A DNA stretch of 64,000 nucleotides. Source: Nymphaea colorata (lineage: Eukaryota > Streptophyta > Magnoliopsida > Nymphaeales > Nymphaeaceae). The stretch lies in contig NC_045145.1 of assembly GCF_008831285.2 (NCBI RefSeq), forward strand, positions 2,768,723-2,832,722, given 5' to 3'. Position numbers and translations under genes: made by a program. Shown piece after piece: positions 1 through 12,399 of the stretch. Below the pieces are notes generated by a model, which worked only from the letters and a program-made list of their open reading frames with translations, was not told where the DNA came from and searched no databases. Every line of letters begins with the position of its first letter. Position 1 is the first letter of the stretch.

Positions 1-1069
1 TCCCCATGAGAGCACCAGCAGATTGACACTATCAGTCAAGTTCTCCATTTTGGCAAGACCCATTCCGTGACCATTTCTTCCTGTCATCTCAAAAGTCGGA
101 TACCAGGCTAAAGTCAAGGATGCATTAATTCATATGCATATTGTGCCACATAAGCACCATCCTCCCCACATGATTCTCAATCACCAACTAGTAGGGAGAA
201 CATGATTGGGGTTAGGCATAGACCTGCTATTTGCAGATGTTTCATGCATAAATTGATAATGAATAATTAGCCTTCTCTAGGTCAGGATCCTAAGAATAAT
301 TTTTTTACTGGTTGTTTCTAATATGTTATTTGTTTAGGCATTCATGTTGTTGACATTTGTATGTGACCAATATCTTATAAATTTAGGAACCACGTTAAAG
401 TTCTTAAACTGTATGCTGCATGTGTAAACTTGCACACACTACGATGTTCAGTATTTGGTGGTTAGTATATTTAATATGAAACTAAATTTCTTTTATGCTA
501 AGAGATGTTTTAGGGTGTCGAACTCTTCATGACCTCCTTCAACTTAACAATTTGTTTCATGAATGAGCAGAGGAGGGCAGCAATAAGGTTTCAATGGTCA
601 TTGTAGGTGGGAAAGCATGAAAGCGGAGAAGGATGAAGGAGCTAAAGCTAGAGCTAATGAGATGATGAAATTATAATTTTTTTTGTATAGTTTGTTTAAT
701 TGTAATGATTTTTTTAATCATGTAAATAGTTTATTGTCAATATCAATTTCATCATTTTTATTTAATGACTCTCTCTCGTATCGTTCCTAAAAGTCATATA
801 TGAGTTATTAGGAATGGTCAGGGTGACTGTTCCTATACATATGTTCAAATGTAATTATGATTGGAGCTTTTAGGAACACATATTATAGACCATTCCTAAT
901 GAGTCATTATTAGGAACGGCTGCGACTGTTCATAAAAGTACTTAGGAGCACTACTTTTGAAAATGTCATAGGAACGATCCTCCAGCTGTCCTAATTACTT
1001 TTAGAAATGGCCGTTCATACATTTAGGAATGGTTTCCGGCCGTTCCTAAAAGTATGTTTTGTTGTTGTG
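1..1069 (+). mobile_element. CACTA (En/Spm) transposon, 3' end
   Basis: The stretch ends at 1057-1069 in TTTTGTTGTTGTG, close to the inverted complement of the usual plant CACTA terminus CACTACAACAAAA. Just inside it lies a cluster of short motifs of the type TTAGGAACGG in both orientations, as expected of CACTA subterminal repeats. At about 611-677 a lysine/glutamate-rich stretch (WESMKAEKDEGAKARANEMM) followed by a stop resembles the C-terminal tail of an element-encoded protein. The other end lies outside the window to the left. The 3-bp target duplication cannot be checked. The class call is fairly secure; the element is a fragment. Confidence 0.6.
775..1056. repeat. CACTA subterminal repeat cluster
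   Basis: About nine copies of a 9-13 bp motif (consensus TTAGGAACGG, with AGGAATGG variants) occur in direct and inverted orientation, at about 783, 811, 830, 870, 891, 909, 969, 1023 and 1040. In CACTA elements such subterminal motifs bind the element-encoded protein. The last copy abuts the terminal inverted repeat. Confidence 0.6.
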
Positions 1070-2914
1070 AGTTCACTTTGAAAGAAAAAACTCTGTTCAT
1101 TTACATTGACTATGTTCATTCAACGCAAATGAACCAAGGATTAAGCATGGGAATTGCAAGAAGTCGTTCAAATCTTGATCAACACTGCCCCCAAGCCTAA
1201 AGGATCTGGCCTCAGTTTAGCTACCCAATCTTGAGAATTGATTGATTAGTTTACTCAAACATGTTTGCTTTCTATTTGCGTTTATACATTTTGATCAAGA
1301 GGTTTTGTGAAAGAGTGTTCTACAACACCAATCATGGCAGAAAATTTTCCTTGACAGACATATAAACATTCCAAAATGCTTGTCTAGCTACCAAAGAGCT
1401 TTCATCATATCATCCTGCCGTACTATAAAATCTCTTGAATCTCAAAATATGGATGTGATTACTGCAATAATACATGATGTTTGACCAGAAAGATATGGAG
1501 TATGATAATCTCATCTGTGCTGGTTTGGAACTACAAGGAATGGAAGCAATAGGCATTGTCATGACTGCACTCAATTAGATTTCAACACTGCATAACCACA
1601 TTACAACAATTGAGAGGCTGAACCATTTCTCAGGCTCACTGAATATGAAAGAAGTGAAGCCTACAATCATGATGATCAGCAACATTTTTTTCTTTTAACT
1701 TAAAGCAAGAATGGTTTGCTTGCTTCAAGTGGTTTGGCCAGTAAGAGTATCAATTAGCCAAGGAGAGACCTTGTTAGGCTATTGGCTATCAGAAGCCCTA
1801 CAGCATAATAAAAAAGAATAGAAATTTGAAAGAGCAATTTCAAGGGGAAAGCCCACAAATAAAATTTTCAGATTCCTAATATTTTTATTTTAAGTTAAAA
1901 TGCAAATGTTTTGCTTACTTTAAGTGATCGATCAAAAGAGCATTAGTCAGTAAGTGAAACCTTTTTGGTAGTTTGTTGTCTACCAAAAGTTCCTATAGCA
2001 CTATGAAACATAAACCAGGTAGAAACAACAATTTCAAGTGAAAGGCCTGAAGCTAGAATGTAAGACTGTTGCGCCTCTAGCCTTCAAGGACACAACTGCT
2101 TCTCCTAAAAGCCTAAAGGGGCTTGGAACATTATGCAACAATTTCTTCTGAAAATGTTGGGAAACTAAAGATCTTAGAACAAGGTCACATGTGATGAAAG
2201 ATGTATAAAATGAACAACTGACCATTTATGTAAAGAACTCCCCTTTGCAAGAGAAGTTCGAGGAAACAAATCGAAATTCATATATGCATGCACTGAGAGG
2301 AAAAATCACATATAGACAAATGAAGATGACCATACTGTGTATTACTCAAATCAACGTGGAATCACAACAATGCTTTATGGCTGGTGCATAATAGTTTGAA
2401 AGCTAAATTACTTCATGCACGTGTATATTATAAAAAGTGGGTTGAACAAGAGAAAAATCCAAGCATAACAAATTTCTAACTTTTTGAAACAAAGATGGAG
2501 AATGAGACTTACTCAAAAACTATTGCACTCCTACTTTATTTTCAACTGCACATGAACAAGCAAGCTACATGTTAATGGGTGTTGATATTTTGAGATGCTT
2601 TCAAAATTTTCCTGTTTTCAGTTTCTTTTACAAAATTGACTGTATAGATGTGGTTTCATGGTTTGTCAGTGACAATCTGAAGAAAAACCAATCACTATTT
2701 GTATATTTTCAAGTCTTTTGAAATATTTTTTTCCTTAAAAACATATAAGTAGGCATGTGATGAAAAATGAATTGCCGACGGTTATATAATTGAGTTTACC
2801 TAAGATGCTCACTTAGCTTAACTATAATTCACATTAGCTCAGATATAATTCATAATTGATAAATATATCATATTTAACTAAGTGTATGGATTTACTCCTA
2901 TGGACTTCATATTT
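1070..2914. other. AT-rich intergenic stretch, no gene seen
   Basis: Between the CACTA end and the next transposase relic I see no coding run with recognisable similarity, no RNA gene and no clear repeat boundary. Short open frames here are of chance length. Confidence 0.5.
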
Positions 2915-4260
2915 TTCAACGCATTCACTTTAAGTAGGAGTCTTGCAAATCCATGCTCCAATTAGTTTCACCTTGCTCTTGTCTCTGATTCTTGTTGCTC
3001 TAATGCTTACTTCAAAGATGCAACTATAAGTTCCAATTCTTTATATTTCTCTAGCAAGATGCGATACTTTTCTTCTATAGTTTTGGCCCTCTTGCAAGCT
3101 TCAACTGATGATCTTGCATAATCGGCACATGAGGTGTAAAGTGTGAACACATTATTTGCAGAAACACCTAGTCCATATGTAGAACATATCGATGTGCCTC
3201 TGGACCCATAACTTTGATGTCATCATCTCTTGCAATGATGTGACGTGAACTCTCAAGCATTTCAGATGAAACTTGTTTTATTTTTTCCTGCAAATTTGTT
3301 ATTGTCTTTTGCTTAAACTTTAGCACGAAAATTTATACAATTAAAAATAGTGTATAGACATCCATACCAGTTGTTGGCAAGCTGCATATTATTTTGATGA
3401 CTCAAAATGTACATCATAGGTCGGCTGGGTTCTTGGCCTGCACTATTTTTTTGTTTTTACTCGAACAACCAAAAATAACATCTTCAGTCATGATGCACTA
3501 TGAAGTATTTAATTGAAAAACATGTTATGTAAATGTCCTTACCTCCTCTACATCAAATCTGGCTACGCTCTTCGAGCCTACAATATTGCAAATAATTTTC
3601 TTATCACGGTTTCCTTTGTTTCTTTTACTTTGATTATTCAATACAATTAGTTAATGTTATGTCAATGCATAAAATTAATATGCAGAGTCTTGATTTTCTA
3701 CATTGTAATATTGTAAGAGCATGTAGCCTTCGCCATTTTAGTTTCCCAATATTCCATCAATTTTTCCAGTTACTTTTTAACAACTAATGCAAAGAGACTT
3801 TGTTCTTCTTTGTCATCACTTTCTGATAGATTTTCACCATAAAAATAAATCCTTTTCAATTTAGATCTACCTTGTTCCATACCTCTATTGCACATGAGGT
3901 AATCCATTTATGAGAAAAACAATGAAAGCGATTATCTTACAATTTTTACAACACCTTGAATTCTGTAATATGTGAGAATGCATTATGTCACAATACAAAA
4001 GAAAAAAAGTAATTGTAGTACTTAACTCTCTCACATAACAACTTTTTGGCTGAATATGGCACACCCTTTCATTGCAAATGAATAGACATGAACTTGCTAT
4101 CACGCACTAAAACACAAATATACTCTGACACTTTGATGACATTATCACCTATTGGTTGTCCATACTCATTAGTTTCAACTTCAATCTTCTTGCCTATAGG
4201 CAATTTCGTGACCTTGAAAAGCCTATTTGGGCCTCATTAACCTCTCTTTCATGGCATTAC
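2915..4260 (-). pseudogene. Decayed En/Spm-type (Transposase_24-like) protein
   Basis: Read on the minus strand, 4260 to about 4020 gives a stretch containing LPIGKKIEVETNEYGQPIGDN and then SEYICVLVRDSKF and VPYSAKKLL. This follows the pattern of plant CACTA/Transposase_24 proteins, in which a 'GKKI.VE.NEYGQP.G.N' block precedes a 'LVR...' block. Near 3190-2990 a coiled-coil-like tail reads ARSSVEACKRAKTIEEKYR and then LLEKYKELELIVASLK, ending in a stop. Stops and frameshifts interrupt the rest, so this is a relic. It lies outside the CACTA end at 1069 and probably belongs to a different element whose termini I could not find. Confidence 0.5.
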
Positions 4261-4580
4261 AAAAGATAAAAGTAGATAATCTTAAACACAATTTTACAAA
4301 GTTTCAAATATAACCAACACATAATAATATTAAATTCACGAACCTATAGAAGACGAAGAAGAAATCAATCCTCAAGCTTTCTTAAAAAAATGGAACACTA
4401 GAAGCCTGTAAATGATGGTCACAAAATTATCAAGTATCGATTTCAACAATGTAAAGTAAAATGAGTCAAACATGAATAAAAAAAACATTCATTAGAACAT
4501 ATATAAATAAAGAATGAAAATGCACAAACTCTCAAACATCAACGTCATCTTTATCTCTTTGCTTTTGCCGATGAAGTGTA

Positions 4581-5668
4581 GTCATGTTAATTGTTTATCG
4601 AAATCATGTCTACTCTAACACAATCCATGTCACTAGTACTTAGCTCTAGTGGCTTTAAATATTATGTTATTTTCATTGATGGATACTCCAAATATATTTT
4701 GTTATATTGCATGAAGCATAAATCAAATGTGTTGAAAACTTTTACTACTTTCAAGGCACATGTTGAAAATGTTGTTGAACGAAAGATAAAAATTTTTCAC
4801 TCCGATTGGGTGGAGAATTTCAAGCCCTTTCAGAATTTTTGGAAAAACATGAAATTGGGCAAAGAGTCTCATGCCACACACTCCACAACAAAATGGGATG
4901 TCTAAACGCCACCATCACCACATTGTTGAAACCAGCTTGAGCATGATAGCTCCTGCTAAAATACCAAAAAAATATTGGGCACAAGTCTCATGCCCTCAAG
5001 AGAAACAAAAACTTGGTCTTTGGTTTCGCCGACTCAAGCTAAAAGCATTATAGGGTGCAAGTGGATTTTCAAAATAAAAAGGAATGCAGATGGATCTATT
5101 GAAAGATACAAGGCATGCCTTGTAGCTCAAGGCTACTCTCAACATGAAGGTCTAGACTAGTTTGAAACTTTTAATCATGTGGTAAAACCTACAACAATTC
5201 GAACAGTACTAACTATTGCCGTTAGCAAGAAGTGGCCCATACGACAATTTGATGTACAAAATGCTTTCTTTTTGCAAACCAGACCATGTTTGCAAATTGC
5301 ACAAAGTTTTATACGGGCTTAAACAAGCCCCCAGGGCGTGGTAGTTTAGATTAAGCTCACACTTGTAAAAGCTTGGGTTCAGAATTGCCAAGACTGATAC
5401 ATCTCTATTTATTCTCATTAATGGTCAAGTTGAACTTTTTGTGTTATTTTATGTAGATGATGTCATTGTGATAGAAAACAACAAGGAAAAAGTATCAAAG
5501 TTCATGTCTCATCTAGGGCAGGAATTTGCAGTGAAGGATTTGGGTACGTTGTATTACTTTCTTGGAAAGACGCCATAGAAACACCAAATGGTCTCACACT
5601 CACACAACAAAAATATATATTGGATATTCCACTTAAGGTCAAAACGGAAGGAGTTTGACTTGTCTTTA
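4581..5668 (+). pseudogene. Ty1/copia pol relic, left half (integrase to reverse transcriptase)
   Basis: This is the 5' part of a copia element broken by the gypsy insertion. Integrase core: 4591-4905 contains SSSGFKYYVIFIDGYSKYILLY and FHSDWVENF; the following frame has HTPQQNGMSKRHHHHIVE. Reverse transcriptase: 5050-5270 reads GCKWIFKIKRNADGSIERYK, then LVAQGYSQHEGLD, and QFDVQNAFF after stops; FYVDDVIV (the YVDD active site) lies at about 5450. The end, near 5605-5660, reads QQKYILDIPLKVKTEGV. Several frameshifts and deletions are present, including loss of sequence between integrase and RT. No 5' LTR is seen; the left edge near 4581 is a truncation. The protein resumes at 19572. Confidence 0.8.
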
Positions 5669-6566
5669 TGTTCGCATCCACAAAAATATTTGGTTTTTGG
5701 AGTGCTTTAGAAAAATGAAGTTTTATTTTAAAAGAGAGAGAAATAGATTCGCCCGTTTGTACAAGGATCGACCATTCCCGACGCCTTTATCGGGGGTAAT
5801 CAATCCAAGGGCTATGTTTATTCTTGATACATTCTGTTTTGGCTTAAACATCTTTGTCATTACAAATACGTTGTTGTGTTTAAGAGAATGTTGAAGATTT
5901 GATGTTTCAAACTTTTGAAAAAGTTCTTGAATAATCACTTGAGAGTATAAAACATTTTGATTTGAGAAAATTTTGAATTGAAAAACTTTTACAAATACCA
6001 TTTGGGAAGCTTGAAAAATCATTTTTGAAGTGGATTTAATGTTCTCTTAAGACTTTAAGTAGGTTTGAAGTTTTGCTTTAATTCGGTTACTACTTAGTTA
6101 AAGCTTCATCTCATCTTGCTTAAGTTCTTTTCGAGATGTGCTTGTGATCATAAATGATATTAAGTGAGGGTGAATGCATTGATCATACATAATTAGAAGA
6201 GAATAATTCATTCCAACCATAACATTCATCTAAAAACATTCCTACCATCACATACATTTAGTTTCTCATTTTTATTGATAAGATCGTCATAAATATTGTT
6301 ATGAAAGGAGAAAAGTTTTTTAAAATGGAATGAAGTTGTAGACTATCAAGCATGATTCCAATATTGGGTCATTACTTAATTTTTGGTCTTAGATAAGTCG
6401 ACAAGTAGGAAGTTAAAACCTTACATCTTTGGAGAAAAATATCCAAAAAAATGAAAAATATCAAATACTCCCATAGAGAGAGAGAGAGAGAGAGAGATTT
6501 TAAAGATAACTAAATGAAAGATTTTAAAACAAGGAGAGATACATATCTTTATATGTATGTACGTGA

Positions 6567-6614
<48 letters not shown>

Positions 6615-6828
6615 ACATATGTATGTGAAAGCTTTTGAAAATGAAGTATTAACTTAAATAGAGATGAAAAAGAAGTTCTTAAGAGAGAGAGAAAAAAAAA
6701 AAATGCACATGAACGTTTACATACTATCACACATACACATATATGAAAGTTTATAAAAAGCGGATATTAATTCGAAGAGAAAGAGAGATTTTAGAGGAAA
6801 AGAAATAGAGAAATATATATACATATAC

Positions 6829-6868
<40 letters not shown>

Positions 6869-8929
6869 ACATATATATAAGAAATATGTAGGAAAAGACA
6901 TTTAACTTGAAGAGGGAAATAAAAGATCCTAGAGAGAGAGAATAGAACACACATATATGCATTCATGTGTATATGAAAATTTGTAAAATAAAATATGGAA
7001 CCATAGAGAGAGAAGGATGAAGAACATCATCATGTTCACATATACATATATAATGTATATATATACATATGTGTCTTCATGCGATTAAAAATCAAAGAAT
7101 GACTTAAAATATTCGACTTCAATTTTTATGTAGGCCGGAGAGGAACTTGGGCTCAAGCAAGAGCCTAAGCTAAATCTCCAAAGCCTCATTAGAGAGGGTT
7201 CTTGCTTTCAAAAATCTTTTGAAAAGCATGATTTCAAATACTTTTTATATATGAACATAAAACATAATTATTTCATTTGCTGCAATGGAATATGTTTCTT
7301 CCACTAATGGATATAGAAGAAAATCAGCCACACATAAAATGATGAGCAACGCAACAAAGCACTCATTAGAGTTCCTAATCGGATGATTAAAAAATAAACT
7401 AAGTGTAATAATGACATGAAAATACATTTCAACATGTCTATATTCGTGAAAGGCTTTCTCGGGTTGGACAAAGCCCAACCTCAAAATCAATATAATAATG
7501 AAGAAGAATGTCAAACCACACCCTCATACTCACCATTCATTTGTATACGAAAAACAATCAATTAGGCATGTATAAAAAAGCAACATTTAAGACAAGAAAG
7601 AAACATGCTTCAATCATATAATGAAATCTTATTCCACCTTCTCATGTTTCCAATAAAGTCAAGAATAGCTCATGACTCTGAAGAGGATGTTTGAGAGATA
7701 TCTCATATGGCCATGGGGAGATGAAGAAGGGAGAAAGAAATGGGTTGAGATCTTGACTATATACCTCTAATAAGATGATGAATGGGTCTCCTTCTTTGTA
7801 TGATCCTAAGGTTGCCTTGGGTGAAGCTCCAAGATGATAAAGATATGCCTCCAGCAGATCTTATTGTGTTCTCTTGAAGAGTTGGACCTTGAAGAAGCTT
7901 GCTCGCAAGGTCGGAGAAGAAGAAAAGGAAGAAAAGAAGATATGGAGAGAAAGAGCTAAGAGAAAGCTTTAAATCTAAAAGTGAGAGCACTACAGGTTCC
8001 CCCAAAAATTAGCTCATACCCAAGAGGGAAGATTGTGGTGGTATTTATAGGTTTTGGAGCCAAAACTCAAAATTCTTTGAATTTTTTTGAATTTGACAAG
8101 ATTTTCATGCGAATTTCAAATCTTTTTGAATTATTTTCAAAATTTTTTATATAGGTTTTGACCAACTAGGATCGACCATTAGCCCTACAAATACCCCTTT
8201 AGGGTATGGGCAGGGCTAATGTCCACCCAAAAAAACTCAAAACTGCCACCCAAAAGCCAGTTTTTACAAGAAAATGTGTTTTGGAAATACGTGCGCAGCA
8301 GCATGTAATGGGCCGCCGCGCACTGTAGTGATCGCCTCACACAATCACGCACGTGAACGCTGAATGCGATAGCGAACATGTTCGCACACACAATCGCGTG
8401 CCCGCATTGCGCGATTCTGTGTCACATGACTGCACGTCGAGCGATGCACGAAACTTTTTTTTTTTTTGATAAAATGATATGAAATAAATAATGGCCGTTT
8501 GTATAAAAAGCATAAAACCCTTTTTTATTTAAAAGGTGTACAAAGTTGGTTTTTATTACAAATAGGTGGTTGACTTCGTTTTAAGTGACTCCTTACTCGT
8601 TTGAAATCCAAATTGGGTTCAATTGGTCATCGACTCATTCTAGTGTGCAACTTAGGCTTAAAAACATGTTTTGACATTAGAATGAAACATAAAACAAAGG
8701 GACTGTTCGTGCATGTGCGCGCGGTGCTCATAAACTCAAATTTTGTTGTGTTGATTTTAGTTTTTGGGTTTTGAGTTTGAAATAATGAATTCGGGTTTAG
8801 ACTTGGATTTTGGATTTTATTTGGATTCGAGAGTTTAATTTTGGATTTAAATCTCGCGTCTAAAGTTGAGTTTTGAATTTATGTTTGGGTAAAAAGAATG
8901 CAGTCTTTTCATAATTTTGGGTGATAACA
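5669..8929 (-). repeat. Gypsy LTR A (3' LTR, full length)
   Basis: About 3.26 kb. On the plus strand it begins TGTTCGCATCC and ends GGGTGATAACA, so in element orientation it runs TGTTATCACCC..CA. It is rich in GA, TG and TA microsatellites between 6470 and 7070. It matches LTR B except for a 1.4-kb segment (about 7261-8660) that B lacks. The inverted partial LTR at 62421-64000 contains that segment, so it is ancestral. No coding potential is expected; open frames through the microsatellites are spurious. Confidence 0.8.
6477..6612. repeat. GA and TG/TA microsatellites in LTR A
   Basis: A (GA) run at 6477-6497 and an alternating (TA)/(TG) run at about 6567-6612 lie within the LTR. A similar TA/TG block is at about 6820-6880. 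They produce open frames of low-complexity peptide that are not genes. Confidence 0.8.
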
Positions 8930-8945
8930 GATGACCCTCTTTGTT
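8912..8945 (-). other. Gypsy polypurine tract and 3' LTR boundary
   Basis: In element orientation the sequence AACAAAGAGGGTCATC immediately precedes TGTTATCACCC, the start of LTR A. A purine-rich tract at this place primes plus-strand DNA synthesis. The same arrangement (AAAAAGGGTCATT then TGTTATCATC) is seen in the inverted copy at 62408-62430, which supports the boundary. Confidence 0.65.
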
Positions 8946-9099
8946 ACTAAGCTAGTAGCCGTGCTTAGTGACAAAGATAAGCACCCTAGATTTTTCAAAG
9001 AAAACATGTTTGGAGTGATGTTTCAGGTTTAACCTCTTACCTGAATGGGTTATTTGAGCTAGATTGAATTCAGGTTTGACCCCTTACCTTAATCATACC

Positions 9100-10080
9100 A
9101 TGTGGTTGTCCTTTGAGGTATACCACAGGTTGTAGGACCAAGTCATTCACTTTGAAATGTCTCTTAATAACGGACTTGGCAAGTTGTCTAGTCACCCTTT
9201 GATGATAAGCTTCAGCATGCTCAGCCGCTTTTAGCATTTTCATCTAACAAATCAAGCTGCATTAGCCTCTTCTACTGATATTGATTTAGGGGAAGCTATA
9301 TGAGAGAAACGAACTTCAAAGCAGGTTTTAGTGTATGTCATGGTAGAACCACTTCCGTTCCATAGAATAGCTCTACTGCATTAGCATTTGTTGGAGCTCC
9401 CATAGTGGTGTGATAAGCCTATAGAGGGTTATGCATTTTTTCGTGCCAGCCTCTTTCAGTTTCCAAGATCCACTCCAAAATGTGGATTAGGATCTTATTG
9501 GTGGCCTCTACTTGCCTATTACCTTGGAGGTAATAAGGAGCTGAAAAATGATGCATTGATACAGTATTTACAGCACAACTGCCTCATCTTTTCATTTTTA
9601 GAAATGAGTCTCATTGTCAGATACTATATCATGAGGAACTCCAAATCTGCAAAGAAAATTTTTTTTGAATGAAGGACACTATGTGATGTCCTTCTACTGT
9701 TCTAAGTGTGACAACTTCTACCCACTTGGTAAAATAGTTTGTCGCAGCAAGAAAATACTTATGGCCATTAAAAGTTGCAGGGATATTGGTCTGACTACGT
9801 CAAATGTCCACATTGAAAATGGCTAAGGAGATGTTACAGAATGCAAGTGAGAGGCTAGTGCATGGATCATTGGAGCATACAGTTGACATTCTTTACATCT
9901 TTTGACAAATTGGTAACAATCTTTTTGCATAATAGGCTAACAATATCCTACTTGAATTATCTGCTTGTAAGAGTTTGGTAAACAACATGGCCCCCATAGT
10001 ATCCTCGATGTGACTCTTCGATGACTTCCTTTGCCTTGTCTTTATCAAGGCACTTAGAGTATTCAGTACTAAATCCATGT
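9100..10080 (-). pseudogene. Gypsy integrase relic
   Basis: The minus-strand translation, over several frames, gives the zinc-finger cysteine pair CKECQLYAPM near 9870, the core start SPWPFSMWTFDVVRPIS near 9800, WVEVVTLRTVEGHHIV near 9700, and FGVPHDIVSDNETHF (second acidic residue of the D,D,E triad) near 9620. Near 9170 KSVIKRHFKVNDLVLQPVVY corresponds to the C-terminal GPY/F-side region. Integrases of this type insert the cDNA into the chromosome. Frameshifts between these blocks show it is dead. The order places integrase after the second RNase H domain. Confidence 0.75.
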
Positions 10081-10114
10081 CTGTATAGCACTCATGTGAG
10101 AATAAAGTACCCCA

Positions 10115-10711
10115 CTAACATACATTGAATTGCTTTTTGTTCACTTTTAGGCATTTCAGTTGGGACTCTCCGCTCTCAATGTACCTTTTGATGTCATGAT
10201 ACCAAGGTGTATTCCCTTCTTGGATATGATGAACATGTTTCACCGCTTCAAAAGCCGAATGTTCTAATCTTCCAATCTCAAGAGAACAAATTGCTTCATT
10301 GGTTTGAAAGGAGATAGTGGATCGTAGACTCGCGAGGCCATCAGTAATAAGGTTGCCTTCTCTTTTTATGTGAGCTAGTTGTACTTCTTCAAACTGACGA
10401 ATCAAGAAGGTGGCGATCGCTTGATATAGCACCAACTTTTCGTCTTTGTCTTGCCATTCTCCATTCACTTGATTTATGATCAGCTGAAAGTCGCCGAAGG
10501 CATGCACCCTTTTCACTTAGAAACTAAATAAAGAACGAAGTCCTTGTATGAGGGCTTCATATTCGGTCATGTTATGAGTACATGAAAAATCAAGTTTCAA
10601 AGAGTATGGGATCATTTTATCTTCCGGAGTGATAAGTAGAATGCCTATACCTACTCCCATCATGTTTCGTGATCCATCAAAGTACATCTTCCATATCGAA
10701 ATTGTTTCCAA
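10115..10711 (-). pseudogene. Gypsy second (archaeal-like) RNase H domain relic
   Basis: The two adjoining open pieces 10517-10711 and 10115-10516 read MYFDGSRNMMGVGIGILLI (first catalytic Asp in the FDGS motif), then SCTHNMTEYEALIQGLRS (the catalytic Glu region). After a stop they continue with VHAFGDFQLIINQVNGEW (the GD.Q..I.Q motif) and HIKREGNLITDGLASL (the final N..AD-like motif, here with TDG). This is the RVT_3 / archaeal-type RNase H found downstream of the ordinary RNase H in Tat-lineage gypsy elements. One stop separates the halves. Confidence 0.75.
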
Positions 10712-10780
10712 TGTTAGTACAAGTTCGTTTGGAAGCTCATCATTTGTTTAGATTTTCTTGTATTGGGAAAAGTCTGCTAA

Positions 10781-12395
10781 CTAATCCGCAATTGCTTGCC
10801 CTTTGATTGACTTTTGAGACACATATTCAAGATCATATTGCATCAGCAAAACTTGCCATTTGATGAAGCACCCACTAAGGAATGGCTCCTCCAAGATGTA
10901 CTTAAGAGGATTTAGCTTGGAGAGCATCTTGACCTCACAAGCTAATAAATAATGTCTCAACTTATGACACATCCAAACCAATGGTAGACAAGTTTTTTTC
11001 AATGAAGAGTACTTCTTTTCATACTGGACAAAAGTTTTGCTAATGTAATAAATTTCATGCTCAATGCGACTTTCTTCCTCATATTGTGCCAAAAAGCTGT
11101 CACATGCTGACTCATTCACTATAATGTAAAGCAGCAATAGTCTACCCAACGCCAGAGGAGAATTTATGGATTTAGAATGTATCTTTTGACCTTTTTAAAT
11201 AATTGTTGGCACTCAAAACCCTATTCAAACTTGACGTCTTTCCTCAACAACCGGTTGAATGGTTTACATCTCATTGCTAGATTGGAAATGAATCGTTTGA
11301 TGGACTGGATTCACCCTTGAAAACTGCACAGTTCCTTGATATTGGTAGGTGGAGGTATATCAATGATTGCTTTAGCTTTAGTAAGATCCATCTTGATCCC
11401 CCTCTTACCCACCATGAAACCCAAAAGTTTATCTGATTCAACCCAAAACACATATTTTTGAGGATTCAAACGAAGCTTGTATTGTAAAAGTTTCTCAAAC
11501 ACCTGGGCAAGGGTTTCAATGTGATCTTCTCTTACCTTGGATTTGATTAATATGTCATCGAAATATGCATCCATGATCTGTTGCATCTAGTCATGGAAGA
11601 TGGCGGCCATGCCTCTTTGATAAGTTGCTCCAACATTCTTTAACCAAAATGACAGCACTGTGTAACAGAAAGTACCCCAAGTGTGGTAAAAGCGGTCTTT
11701 AGTTGATCCTGGACTGCTAATTTGATTTTATTATAACCCAAATATCCATTCATAAAAGAGAACATGGCATGGCCTGTAGTACTGTCTACCAATAAATCAA
11801 TGTTTGGAAGTAGATAATTGTCTTTTGACGTGGCTTTGTTTAGGTGTCGAAAGTCGATGCACATGCTTACTCTGCCATTTTTCTTGGGGACCACCATGAT
11901 ATTAGCCAACCATTTAGGGCAATCGACGATGCGGATGAATTTTGCCCTTAGTAGGTCCTCTAATCCTTCTTTTATGGGTCCTTCTAGTCAAGGAACAAAC
12001 TTGCCCAATTTTTGCTTAACTGGCTTTTAACTAGGACTTAAGGGCAAACGATGTTCAACGAAATGGGGGTCTAGACCTGGCATATCTTCATATGTCTATG
12101 TGAAAACTTCTTGGCGGCTTATAAGAAAGTCCATTAATTTTTTCTTCCCATCAACTGACAAACTGATGCCAATTTGAATGATCTTAGGATTCTCACAGGT
12201 GCCAACATTAATCTTTTCAATCAGATCATTAACTAAGGATGGAGGATGCTTTTGTTCCTGAATCTGAGTGAATTTTGGTAACTCCAACTCGGGTATCATT
12301 ATAGGTTCTGCTTCACGGACTGCTTGTTTGATAAATACTTTTTGGAAGGATTTTTGAGGAAAAAGAAGAAACTGGGACATGTTGAGTTTGGACAT
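10781..12395 (-). pseudogene. Gypsy reverse transcriptase and RNase H relic
   Basis: Reading down the minus strand: 12395-12096 includes NPKIIQIGISLSVDGKKKLM and RQEVFT; the following frame gives YEDMPGLDPHFVEH and LPLSPSQKPVKQKL. At 11909-11640 are VPKKNGRVSMCIDFRHLNKA and LPNIDLLVDSTTGHAMFSFM (RT fingers and palm). At 11586-11311 the active site is YFDDILIKS, where family members have Y(V/M/I)DD. At 11149-10781 the RNase H region reads YYISKTFVQYEKKYSSLKK, and it ends KGQAIAD. RT copies element RNA into DNA. Frameshifts near 11640, 11590 and 11300 and a run of stops make it a pseudogene. Confidence 0.85.
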
Positions 12396-12399
12396 CCTG

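Noticed and set aside
6421-6966. Overlapping minus-strand frames rich in His/Thr/Ile/Tyr
   Set aside because: They are translations of TG/TA/GA microsatellites in the gypsy LTR.
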